From positions 1 to 5,263 of the forward strand of contig CALGAS010000222.1 of NCBI GenBank assembly GCA_937959175.1: 5,263 nt of DNA. The letters run 5' to 3'. The notes under the pieces were generated by a model. The model was not told the DNA's origin. It did not search any database and was given only the letters and a program-made list of their open reading frames with translations. Origin of the DNA: an uncultured bacterium (lineage in GTDB: Bacteria; Planctomycetota; Planctomycetia; Pirellulales; UBA1268). Shown one piece after another: positions 1 to 5,263 of this stretch. Position numbers and translations under genes: made by a program. How positions within the stretch are numbered: the stretch's first letter is position 1; each line of letters begins with the position of its first letter.

Positions 1-2
1 GC

Positions 3-71
3 CCAAATCGTGGGATGGCGACGGTCGTGCCGGCGGTGTCGTTCCAACGTGGGCCTGCCGAGACACCATGA
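3..71 (+). CDS. Possible 3' end of an upstream gene (partial, uncertain)
   Basis: Reading from base 3, the frame is open until TGA at 69-71, giving 22 residues ending in GPAETP. The TGA overlaps the nusA ATG (68-70) as ATGA, the same junction style as infB/rbfA and rbfA/next gene further along. In many bacteria rimP precedes nusA, so a RimP C-terminus is the natural candidate. However, the visible residues match no RimP motif I recognise, and all three forward frames are open here. The stretch could equally be untranslated leader. No function can be assigned from the sequence alone. Confidence 0.25.
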   Translation, partial: PNRGMATVVPAVSFQRGPAETP

Positions 72-1399
72 AGCCCGAAGAAATCCTCCGCATCGTCGAC
101 GCGATTCATCGCGACAAGAACATCGACAAGGAGTTTGTGTTCCAGGCGATCGAGGCGGCCCTGGTCACGGCCCTGGCCCGGCAATATGGCGAGACCGCCG
201 AGATCGTCATCGAGATCGACCGCGACGACGGCACGATCTCGGGCACGCACGACGGCCAGCCGATCGAGTCGGCCGAACTCGCCGGCCGGATCGGTGCCCA
301 GACGGCCAAGCAGGTGATCATCCAGAAGATCCGCGAGGCCGAGCGGGATGCAATCCACGAAGAGTTCGAGGAGCAGGTCGGCCACATGGTCTCCGGCGTG
401 GTGACCCGCTTCGAGGGTGCCACCGCCACGGTTACCCTCGGCAATCAAGAGGCGATCCTCCCTCGCAGCGAGCAGATCCCCGGCGAGACCTACCATCCCA
501 GTGAGCGGATTCGGGCCACAATCTTTGAGGTCCGCAAGGTCGGCAGCCGGGTCAAGATCATCCTCTCCCGGATTCGTCCCCAACTGGTTCAGCGGCTCTT
601 TGAGCAGGAAATCCCGGAGATCGCCGACGGCGTGATCGAGATTCGGGCGATCGCCCGCGAGCCCGGCTATCGCAGCAAGGTCGCGGTGATCAGCTCTGAC
701 AACCGGATCGACTGCGTAGGTGCCTGCGTCGGCGTGCGGGGCAACCGGATCAAGAACATCGTCGAGGAACTCGGCGGCGAGCGGATCGACATCGTTCGCT
801 GGAGCGACGACCTGCAGGTGCTTGTTCCCAACGCGCTTCAGCCCGCTGAAGTCGATGAGGTGATTCTCTGCCAGATGCTCGGCCGCGGGATCGTCCTGGT
901 GCGGGAAGATCAGCTCTCCCTGGCGATTGGCCGCCGCGGCCAAAACGTTCGCTTGGCCAGCAAGCTCTGCGGCTGGGACATCGAAATCATGACCCAGGAA
1001 GAGCTCGACCAGCAGATCGAGCGAGCGACGGCCGGCTTCTCGTCGATCGAGGGGCTCGAAGAGTCGCTCGCGGAGCGGCTGGTTGGCGAGGGTTTCCTGT
1101 CCTACGACGATCTCTCGGTGATCGAGCCGGAAGACCTGATGGAAATGGGCGGCTTGTCCGAGGAGGCCGTCGATGCAATCGTTACGGAGGCGGAACGGCG
1201 GGCGACCCTGGCCGAAGAGGCCGCGGCCGACGAGCGGCGGAAGCAGCGGGAGTTGGAGCGAATCGCCAAGGCGACCGCGGAGGCCGAGGCCGCCGAGGCA
1301 GCGATGGCGGTAGCGGCTGGTGAGGCCGAGCCCGTGGTGGCAGACGGCGAGGAGCCGCCCGCCGAGGGAGGCTCCGACGATTCCGGTGAGTCGACGTGA
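68..1399 (+). CDS. nusA: Transcription elongation/termination/antitermination factor NusA
   Basis: NusA binds RNA polymerase and nascent RNA in the cytoplasm. It modulates pausing, intrinsic termination and rRNA antitermination. The 443-residue product shows the full domain order. The RNAP-binding N-terminal domain is at about 1-103. The S1 RNA-binding domain is at about 105-168. KH1 is at about 171-245, with a GVRG loop at 222-225 and the family hallmark segment around IAREPGYRSKVAV. KH2 is at about 247-308, with a GRRG loop at 288-291. A single helix-hairpin-helix unit lies at about 326-378, followed by an Ala/Glu-rich acidic tail to the end. Escherichia coli NusA is about 495 residues with two C-terminal acidic repeats; this one has one HhH unit plus a low-complexity tail. 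ATG at 68 is chosen because residues 1-40 align with the usual NusA N-terminus. The frame stays open to base 2 with no earlier ATG or GTG in the window. No good Shine-Dalgarno precedes the start, so coupling to an upstream gene is likely. Confidence 0.97.
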   Translation: MKPEEILRIVDAIHRDKNIDKEFVFQAIEAALVTALARQYGETAEIVIEIDRDDGTISGTHDGQPIESAELAGRIGAQTAKQVIIQKIREAERDAIHEEFEEQVGHMVSGVVTRFEGATATVTLGNQEAILPRSEQIPGETYHPSERIRATIFEVRKVGSRVKIILSRIRPQLVQRLFEQEIPEIADGVIEIRAIAREPGYRSKVAVISSDNRIDCVGACVGVRGNRIKNIVEELGGERIDIVRWSDDLQVLVPNALQPAEVDEVILCQMLGRGIVLVREDQLSLAIGRRGQNVRLASKLCGWDIEIMTQEELDQQIERATAGFSSIEGLEESLAERLVGEGFLSYDDLSVIEPEDLMEMGGLSEEAVDAIVTEAERRATLAEEAAADERRKQRELERIAKATAEAEAAEAAMAVAAGEAEPVVADGEEPPAEGGSDDSGEST

Positions 1400-1449
1400 T
1401 GGTCGAAACACGTGGCATGACGGGGCTGGCAGCAAAACAAGCAAGCGAG

Positions 1450-1467
1450 ACTGGTTGGACTGGTTGG
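1450..1467 (+). repeat. Perfect 9-base tandem repeat ACTGGTTGG x2
   Basis: ACTGGTTGG occurs at 1450-1458 and again at 1459-1467, with no mismatch, in the untranslated leader of infB. It lies 4 bases upstream of the hairpin at 1472-1487. The repeat could be a protein or RNA binding site, or simply a small slippage duplication. The sequence alone does not distinguish these. Confidence 0.85.
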
Positions 1468-1471
1468 AACG

Positions 1472-1487
1472 GCCGGCGGACGCCGGC
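1472..1487 (+). promoter_or_regulatory. GC-rich hairpin immediately upstream of the infB RBS
   Basis: The arms GCCGGC (1472-1477) and GCCGGC (1482-1487) are fully complementary when folded back, giving a 6-bp all-GC stem with a 4-base GGAC loop. It ends 3 bases before the purine-rich infB ribosome binding site. No U-tract follows, so it is not a terminator. In the mRNA it could affect ribosome access to infB or protect the transcript end. A regulatory role is inferred from position only; short GC palindromes also arise by chance at this base composition. Confidence 0.45.
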
Positions 1488-1490
1488 AGA

Positions 1491-1496
1491 GAGAGG
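1491..1496 (+). promoter_or_regulatory. Ribosome binding site of infB
   Basis: GAGAGG lies 5 bases before the GTG at 1502, which supports this non-ATG start. The encoded N-terminus, beginning VRIYTLAKEL after the first two residues, is the usual start of an IF2_N module, which agrees with the choice. Confidence 0.65.
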
Positions 1497-1501
1497 CACG
1501 A

Positions 1502-4117
1502 GTGGCTGTTCGGATCTACACCCTGGCGAAGGAACTCAAGCTCGACAGCAAGGAGCTCGTCGACCTGTGCACCCGCGCCGGTATCCAGGACAAGGGCTCT
1601 GCCCTGGCGAGCCTCAGCGACGAGGAAGTCGCCAAGATCAAGGAGTTCATCGCCGGTAAGGCGAAGGGGCCTGAGCGGCCCGCGGCTCCTGTGCGTCCGG
1701 GGGCTCCGGTTCGCCCGACGGCTGCAGGCCCGGTCAAGAAGGAAGACTACATCGCCCCGGCCGGTGTCTCGGGGAAGGGAAAGCCCCAGGAGATGGGCGG
1801 CAAGCCTGCCGGCAAGCCAGGCTCGACCAGGCCCCGGCCAGGCGGGCGAACCGGCGAAGGCGGCAAGCCGATGCCCCGCCCGGCCTTCAAGCTCGCTCCC
1901 ATGCCGGCTGCAGGCAAAGCTCCTCCTCCACCTGCCCGCGGCAAGGAAGAACCGGCTGCCCAGAAGCCCGACGTCAAGCTTCCCCTCGACGCGATCCGCA
2001 GCGCCAAGCAGGGTGGCGCCAAGCCGCTGGCCGATCACATGCGGAAGGCGGAGCAGCGACAGGCCGGCGAGTCGGTTCGGGCCCGCACGAGCGGCCTGCT
2101 CCGGGGAGGCTCGGCTGCCCCGCCGGTGCCACCTCCACTGCAGCCCGGCGGCCGGCCCCGCCGCAGCCCCTCGAAAACCGGCGGTGGTGATGACCTCCTC
2201 GGCGGCCGAGAACTCCGCCAGTTGCACCGGAAGCGAATCGCCGAGAAGCGCGGAGGAATGGACGACGACGACGGCCGACGACGACGACGGATGCCCCGCC
2301 AGCGGCGGAGTTCGGGCGTCTCGACGGCTGCTCCCCGCAAGACCAACGCCTCGATCCAGGTGCCCTGCACCGTGCGGGCCTTCTCGGAGGCGATCGGCCT
2401 GGCGGCAAGCGAGGTGCTGAAGAAGCTGCTCACCTTTGGCATGGACACGATGCCCAGCATGAGCACCAGCCTCGACCGCGACACGGTCGAGCTCCTCGCC
2501 GCCGAACTGGGCGTGCAGCTCGACATCAAGACGGCCGAGGATCTCGAGAAGGAGTTGCTGGCCGGCTTTGACGCAGTGGACGAGGATCCCACCCTTCGCC
2601 AGCCGCGGCCCCCGGTGGTCACCTTCCTGGGCCACGTCGACCACGGCAAGACGTCGCTGCTCGACAAAATCCTCGGCATCGACGTCGCCGCCCGGGAGAG
2701 CGGCGGCATCACCCAGCACATCCGGGCCTACACGGTCGATCGCAACGACAACGCGATCACGTTTGTCGACACGCCGGGCCACGAGGCCTTCACGCAGATG
2801 CGTGCCCGCGGGGCGAACGTCACCGACTGCGCCGTGATCGTCGTGGCGGCCGACGACGGCCTGATGCCGCAGACCGAAGAGGCGATCAACCATGCCAAGG
2901 CAGCCGGCGTGCCGATCGTGGTCTGCATCAACAAGATCGACCTGCCGGGGGCTGATGTCGACAAGATCTACCAGCAACTCGCCACCAACGACCTCCTGCC
3001 GAGCGAGTGGGGCGGCGAGACGGAAGTCGTCAAGACCAGCGCCCTGACGGGCGAGGGAGTCGATTCGCTCCTCGACACCCTGCTGACGATCGCCGAGCTC
3101 CACGACCTGCGGGCCAATCCCGACCGGACGGCCGCGGGCGTCTGCCTCGATGCCTCGATCCACGAGGGCCGCGGCGTCGTCGCCTGCCTGATGGTGCAGA
3201 AGGGCACGCTCAAGGTGGGCGATGCGATCGTCTGCGGCGAGGCCAGCGGCACCGTCAAGGCGATGACCAACACCCTGACCCGTCGCAAGGTCTCCGAAGC
3301 GGGTCCCTCGATGCCAGTCTTTGTGTCGGGCCTCGATGTGGCCCCCGGCCCCGGCGAGCGGTTCCAGGTGGTCGACGCGATCGCGTTGGCTCGCGAGGTG
3401 GCGACCAAGCGGACTGACATCCGCCGCCAGACAGCCCTCTCCAGCGCCCCCGTGCACGTCACGCTCGAGAGTCTCGCCGATCGGCTCGGCACCGAAAAGA
3501 CGGCCACGCTCAACCTGATCCTCCGGGCCGACGTCCGAGGCTCGATCGAGGCGATCCAGAAGGAACTGGAGAAGCTCGACCATCCCGAGGTCAAGATTCG
3601 GGTGCTCCAGGCGATGGTCGGCGGCGTGACCGAGGCCGACGTGGCCCTTGCCGATGCCTCCGACGCGGTGATTATCGCCTTCAACGTCGTGCCCGACGAG
3701 CGGGCCCGGGCGGAGGCCGACGACCGGGGCGTGCAGGTCCGCCGCTACGACATCATCTACCAGGTGACCGACGACCTACGGAACGCGCTCGAGGGAATGC
3801 TCGCGCCTGAGAAGCGGGAGACGGAACTGGGCCGGGCGCTCGTCCAGCGGACCTTCAGCATCAGCCGGCTCGGCGTGATCGCCGGCTGCCGGGTGATCGC
3901 CGGGATCATCGCCCGCAACGCCCGGCTGCGGGTGATCCGCGACAGCCAGGTCCTCGGCGACTACGCGATCGACTCCCTCAAGCGTGAGAAGGACGACGCC
4001 CGGGAGGTGCGGGACGGGCTCGAGTGCGGCATCAAGCTGGCCGGCTTCAACGACATCAAGGAGGGCGACATCCTCGAGTGCTACCGGATCGAGGAAGTTG
4101 CCCGGACTCTCTCGTGA
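1502..4117 (+). CDS. infB: Translation initiation factor IF-2
   Basis: IF2 is the cytoplasmic GTPase that brings formylmethionyl-tRNA to the 30S subunit and promotes 50S joining. The 871-residue product starts with GTG. It has an IF2_N module at about 1-50, a long low-complexity Pro/Gly/Ala/Lys/Arg linker at about 52-280, and a second IF2_N-like module at about 283-350. The GTPase domain starts near 370 with every motif intact: P-loop GHVDHGKT at 377-384, switch I Thr404 in GGIT, DTPGH at 423-427, NKID at 477-480 and SAL at 513-515. The catalytic His of switch II is present (His427). Domain II is at about 540-630 and domain III at about 650-765. The C-terminal tRNA-binding domain is at about 771-871, with the hallmark SLKREKDDAREV and FNDIKEGD segments. 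Length is close to the 890 residues of the E. coli protein. The stop overlaps the rbfA GTG start. Within the linker, a duplicated GAC tract gives a DDDD run followed by an RRRRR run. Confidence 0.98.
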   Translation: MAVRIYTLAKELKLDSKELVDLCTRAGIQDKGSALASLSDEEVAKIKEFIAGKAKGPERPAAPVRPGAPVRPTAAGPVKKEDYIAPAGVSGKGKPQEMGGKPAGKPGSTRPRPGGRTGEGGKPMPRPAFKLAPMPAAGKAPPPPARGKEEPAAQKPDVKLPLDAIRSAKQGGAKPLADHMRKAEQRQAGESVRARTSGLLRGGSAAPPVPPPLQPGGRPRRSPSKTGGGDDLLGGRELRQLHRKRIAEKRGGMDDDDGRRRRRMPRQRRSSGVSTAAPRKTNASIQVPCTVRAFSEAIGLAASEVLKKLLTFGMDTMPSMSTSLDRDTVELLAAELGVQLDIKTAEDLEKELLAGFDAVDEDPTLRQPRPPVVTFLGHVDHGKTSLLDKILGIDVAARESGGITQHIRAYTVDRNDNAITFVDTPGHEAFTQMRARGANVTDCAVIVVAADDGLMPQTEEAINHAKAAGVPIVVCINKIDLPGADVDKIYQQLATNDLLPSEWGGETEVVKTSALTGEGVDSLLDTLLTIAELHDLRANPDRTAAGVCLDASIHEGRGVVACLMVQKGTLKVGDAIVCGEASGTVKAMTNTLTRRKVSEAGPSMPVFVSGLDVAPGPGERFQVVDAIALAREVATKRTDIRRQTALSSAPVHVTLESLADRLGTEKTATLNLILRADVRGSIEAIQKELEKLDHPEVKIRVLQAMVGGVTEADVALADASDAVIIAFNVVPDERARAEADDRGVQVRRYDIIYQVTDDLRNALEGMLAPEKRETELGRALVQRTFSISRLGVIAGCRVIAGIIARNARLRVIRDSQVLGDYAIDSLKREKDDAREVRDGLECGIKLAGFNDIKEGDILECYRIEEVARTLS
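1655..2341 (+). other. Low-complexity basic linker of IF2
   Basis: IF2 residues about 52-280 are rich in Pro, Gly, Ala, Lys and Arg, with few hydrophobic core residues, and are probably disordered. They separate the first IF2_N module from the second. Variable-length linkers here are typical of the IF2 family. The stretch raises GC and opens several long spurious frames on both strands. Confidence 0.85.
2261..2290 (+). repeat. Duplicated GAC-triplet tract inside infB
   Basis: The 14-base unit (GAC)4GG occurs at 2261-2274 and again at 2277-2290, separated by CC. The 2-base spacer shifts the reading frame between copies. The first copy reads as Asp254-257 plus Gly258, and the second, with the preceding C, reads as Arg259-263. 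The same DNA unit therefore encodes an acidic run followed directly by a basic run. Both lie in the disordered linker, where such length change should be tolerated. Confidence 0.9.
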
Positions 4118-4524
4118 GCACGCGACGACTCCTCAAGGCGGCCGAGGCGGTGCGGGAGGTGGTCAGCATGGCCATCCTCACGGAGGTCCGTGATCCGCGG
4201 GTTCGCGATGTGACCGTGACCCGCGTCGAGATGGCGCCCGATATGCGGTCGGCGACGGTGTACGTCTCGGTGATGGGCGACCCGGCCCGTGAGCGTCTCG
4301 CCCTCCAGGGCCTGGCCCGAGCGGCCGGCTTCCTCCAGTCGCGGATCGCCGACCGGATCGAGACCCGCTACACGCCCCGCCTGAAGTTCGAGCTCGACGC
4401 CGGCGTGAAGCATTCTCTGGAAATCGCCCGTGTGCTCGGTGAGGTTCTGCCCGCCGCTGCTCCGCCCCCCGACTCCCCGAACCCGTCGGAGCCCTCCGAC
4501 GCCTCTCCTCAGGAAGACGCATGA
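4114..4524 (+). CDS. rbfA: 30S ribosome-binding factor RbfA
   Basis: RbfA binds the immature 30S subunit and assists 16S rRNA 5'-end maturation and cold adaptation in other bacteria. The 136-residue product has the single KH-like fold of the family. It has the RDPRV segment at 26-30, the VEMAPDMRSATVYVSV strand region at 38-53, the kinked-helix AAG at 70-72 in place of the ASG seen in E. coli, and a final strand around LKFELD at 90-95. Residues from about 114 form a Pro/Ser/Glu-rich tail, probably disordered. GTG at 4114 is chosen because it gives a normal family N-terminus and a 4-base GTGA overlap with the infB stop; an upstream in-frame ATG at 4024 would add 30 residues encoded entirely inside infB and unlike RbfA. 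GAGGAAG at 4091-4097 is too far (16 bases) to be an ideal ribosome binding site, so coupling to infB translation is likely. Confidence 0.93.
   Translation: MSTRRLLKAAEAVREVVSMAILTEVRDPRVRDVTVTRVEMAPDMRSATVYVSVMGDPARERLALQGLARAAGFLQSRIADRIETRYTPRLKFELDAGVKHSLEIARVLGEVLPAAAPPPDSPNPSEPSDASPQEDA
4511..4514 (+). promoter_or_regulatory. Ribosome binding site of the gene at 4521
   Basis: AGGA ends 6 bases before the ATG at 4521, a good Shine-Dalgarno core and spacing, located within the last rbfA codons. It supports the ATGA-overlapping start rather than any internal start. Confidence 0.65.
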
Positions 4525-4805
4525 CCGCACGCAAGCGTTCCACGCCCGCAAAGGCCTCCAAGGCCGCCAGCAAGCAGGCTGCGAAAAAGACCGCCAAAAA
4601 GTCGGTCACGAAGGCCGCCAAGACCGCTTCCAGGCCGGCAGCCAAAAAACCAGGTCAAAAGTCCGCCAAGCCGGCGGCAGCCGGCACCGCGAAAGCGGCC
4701 GCCAAGGCCAAGCCGACGTCCGCCTCGAAAGCCTCCAAGGCCAAGCCGGCGGCGGCAAAAAAGCCCGCAGAGGCACCGGCGCCCAAGCCCGTCGTTGAAA
4801 AAACG
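4521..4805 (+). repeat. Lys/Ala-codon low-complexity region encoding the H1-like tail
   Basis: The first 95 codons of the last gene are built from degenerate AAG/AAA, GCC/GCG and CCG codons. They include an exact 14-base direct repeat CCAAGGCCAAGCCG at 4702-4715 and 4735-4748 (33 bases apart, 11 codons, same frame, coding KAKP). GGCCTCCAAGGCC-like units recur as well. The pattern suggests growth by in-frame repeat expansion, so tail length is likely to vary between strains. Confidence 0.75.
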
Positions 4806-5263
4806 CCGCCCCGCGGGCAGCTCGTCCCCAAGCTCTACAAGGCCCTCAAGGCGCACTACAAGCCATTCACGACCGACACTTCCCGGTCGCTTTTGCATCA
4901 GGTGATGTTTTCCTGCTGCCTGGAGAACGCCCCGGCCGATGCGGCCGAGCAGGCCTTCAATCGGCTGCTCGAGGCCTATTTTGATCTCAATGAGGTTCGC
5001 GTCACGACGGTCGCCGAACTGGCCGAGGCGCTTCAGGGCCTGCCCGATCCGTCGCGGGCGGCCCTCTCGCTCCGCCGGGCCCTCCAGGGCGTCTTCGAGT
5101 CGACCTACTCCTTCTCGCTGGAGCATGCCCGCAAGCATTCGCTGGCCCATGGGCTCAAGGTGCTCGAAGGCCTGCATGGCGTGCCGCAGTTTGTCGTCGG
5201 GCATGTCGCCTCCACAGCCCTGGGCGGCCACCTGATCCCGCTCGACAAGGGGGCGCTGGCGGG
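4521..5263 (+). CDS. Lys/Ala-rich-tailed protein with an endonuclease-III-like (HhH-GPD) domain, 3' truncated by window end
   Basis: The frame from ATG 4521 stays open to the window edge (247 codons plus 2 bases) with no stop, so the C-terminus is missing. Residues 1 to about 95 are almost only Lys, Ala, Pro, Ser and Thr, resembling a eukaryotic histone H1 tail or bacterial H1-like proteins, and suggest non-specific DNA or RNA binding. From about 98 the sequence becomes an ordinary globular, mainly helical domain. The pattern LLHQVMFSCCLE near 124-135, TVAELAEAL near 163-171, and LHGVPQFVV followed by LGGHLIPLD near 218-242 follows the layout of endonuclease III relatives. There, the HhH motif LPGVGxKTA is followed by a VDTHV segment with the catalytic Asp. 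Asp242 fits the catalytic Asp, but the usual catalytic Lys position appears to be Phe224, so lyase activity is doubtful. Any [4Fe-4S] Cys cluster would lie beyond the window. The start overlaps the rbfA stop (ATGA), placing it in the same operon. The family call is from remembered motifs and is moderate; the reading frame and tail are certain. Confidence 0.6.
   Translation, partial: MTARKRSTPAKASKAASKQAAKKTAKKSVTKAAKTASRPAAKKPGQKSAKPAAAGTAKAAAKAKPTSASKASKAKPAAAKKPAEAPAPKPVVEKTPPRGQLVPKLYKALKAHYKPFTTDTSRSLLHQVMFSCCLENAPADAAEQAFNRLLEAYFDLNEVRVTTVAELAEALQGLPDPSRAALSLRRALQGVFESTYSFSLEHARKHSLAHGLKVLEGLHGVPQFVVGHVASTALGGHLIPLDKGALA

Larger units (their letters stand above)
1400..1501 (+). other. 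nusA-infB intergenic leader
   Basis: This 102-base gap is the only real spacer in the window; the other junctions overlap. It has no T-run that would mark an intrinsic terminator after nusA, and no clear -35/-10 pair, so read-through from nusA into infB is likely. It contains a 9-base tandem repeat and a GC hairpin directly before the infB ribosome binding site, listed separately. ylxR and the L7Ae-like gene, which occupy this position in many bacteria, are absent. Confidence 0.8.

Noticed and set aside
1455..1469. TTGGAC and TTGGAA as possible -35 elements for an infB promoter
   Set aside because: No -10-like element at suitable spacing follows; the downstream sequence is all GC-rich hairpin.
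1396..1659. An 87-codon frame starting GTGATG at the nusA stop, overlapping the infB start by 158 bases
   Set aside because: Most of it is an out-of-frame reading of infB, rich in Arg/Gly/Pro as expected for a shadow. It shows no family motif and would interfere with infB initiation.
2252..2260. GGAGGA directly before the in-frame ATG of IF2 Met253, a possible internal start giving a short IF2 form as in E. coli
   Set aside because: The Shine-Dalgarno core is only about 1 base from the ATG, too close for efficient initiation. The similar AGGAG at Met98 (1788-1795) is also too tight. Not supportable without protein data.
2035..2721. Long minus-strand open frame (228 codons) opposite infB
   Set aside because: It lies wholly antisense to well-conserved IF2 sequence, has an Arg/Ser/Pro-rich composition typical of GC-rich shadows, and no recognisable domain.
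2968..3684. Minus-strand open frame (238 codons) opposite the IF2 GTPase and C-terminal domains
   Set aside because: The sense strand codes conserved IF2 domains. The antisense frame is a by-product of GC-biased third positions.
4024..4113. Upstream in-frame ATG giving a 166-residue RbfA
   Set aside because: The extra 30 residues are encoded inside infB in another frame and do not resemble the RbfA N-terminus. GTG 4114 gives the normal length.
4509..5231. Minus-strand Gly/Leu/Arg-rich frame (240 codons) opposite the fourth gene
   Set aside because: The composition is the reverse complement of the Lys/Ala tail codons. The sense frame has a good RBS and an ATGA overlap with rbfA.

Overview
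The window is a GC-rich, densely packed stretch of a bacterial transcription/translation operon. All genes are on the + strand: nusA (68-1399), infB (1502-4117), rbfA (4114-4524), then the start of a fourth gene (from 4521) that runs off the right edge. This is the conserved nusA-infB-rbfA core found across bacteria. The organism is probably a high-GC bacterium. Two features make a planctomycete (Pirellulales-like) my preferred guess: an IF2 with two separated N-terminal IF2_N modules, and a gene after rbfA coding for a histone-H1-like Lys/Ala tail joined to an endonuclease-III-like domain. No rRNA or other decisive marker is present, so this is an inference.

Layout: bases 1-67 lie upstream of nusA. 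They may hold the last codons of an upstream gene, whose TGA would overlap the nusA ATG as ATGA. nusA encodes a 443-residue elongation/termination factor with NTD, S1, KH1, KH2, one C-terminal helix-hairpin-helix unit and an acidic Ala/Glu-rich tail. A 102-base gap follows. It holds no convincing gene, but has a perfect 9-base tandem repeat and a compact GC hairpin just before the infB ribosome binding site. infB encodes an 871-residue IF2 with all GTPase motifs intact and a long basic Pro/Gly/Lys/Arg linker. rbfA (136 aa) overlaps infB by 4 bases (GTGA), and the fourth gene overlaps rbfA by 4 bases (ATGA), so these three are probably translationally coupled on one transcript.

How the genes work together: NusA acts on RNA polymerase during elongation, termination and rRNA antitermination. 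IF2 delivers initiator tRNA and drives subunit joining. RbfA matures the 30S subunit. Together they link rRNA transcription, ribosome assembly and translation initiation. ylxR and the L7Ae-like gene, which often lie between nusA and infB in other bacteria, are absent. truB or rpsO does not follow rbfA directly; the tailed HhH-GPD-like gene takes that place.

Most of the window is ordinary housekeeping sequence. I do not see a clearly new system. The points worth a second look are the fourth gene (DNA-binding tail plus a glycosylase-like fold that seems to lack the catalytic lysine), a duplicated GAC repeat in infB read in two frames to give adjacent acidic and basic runs, and the structured leader before infB.
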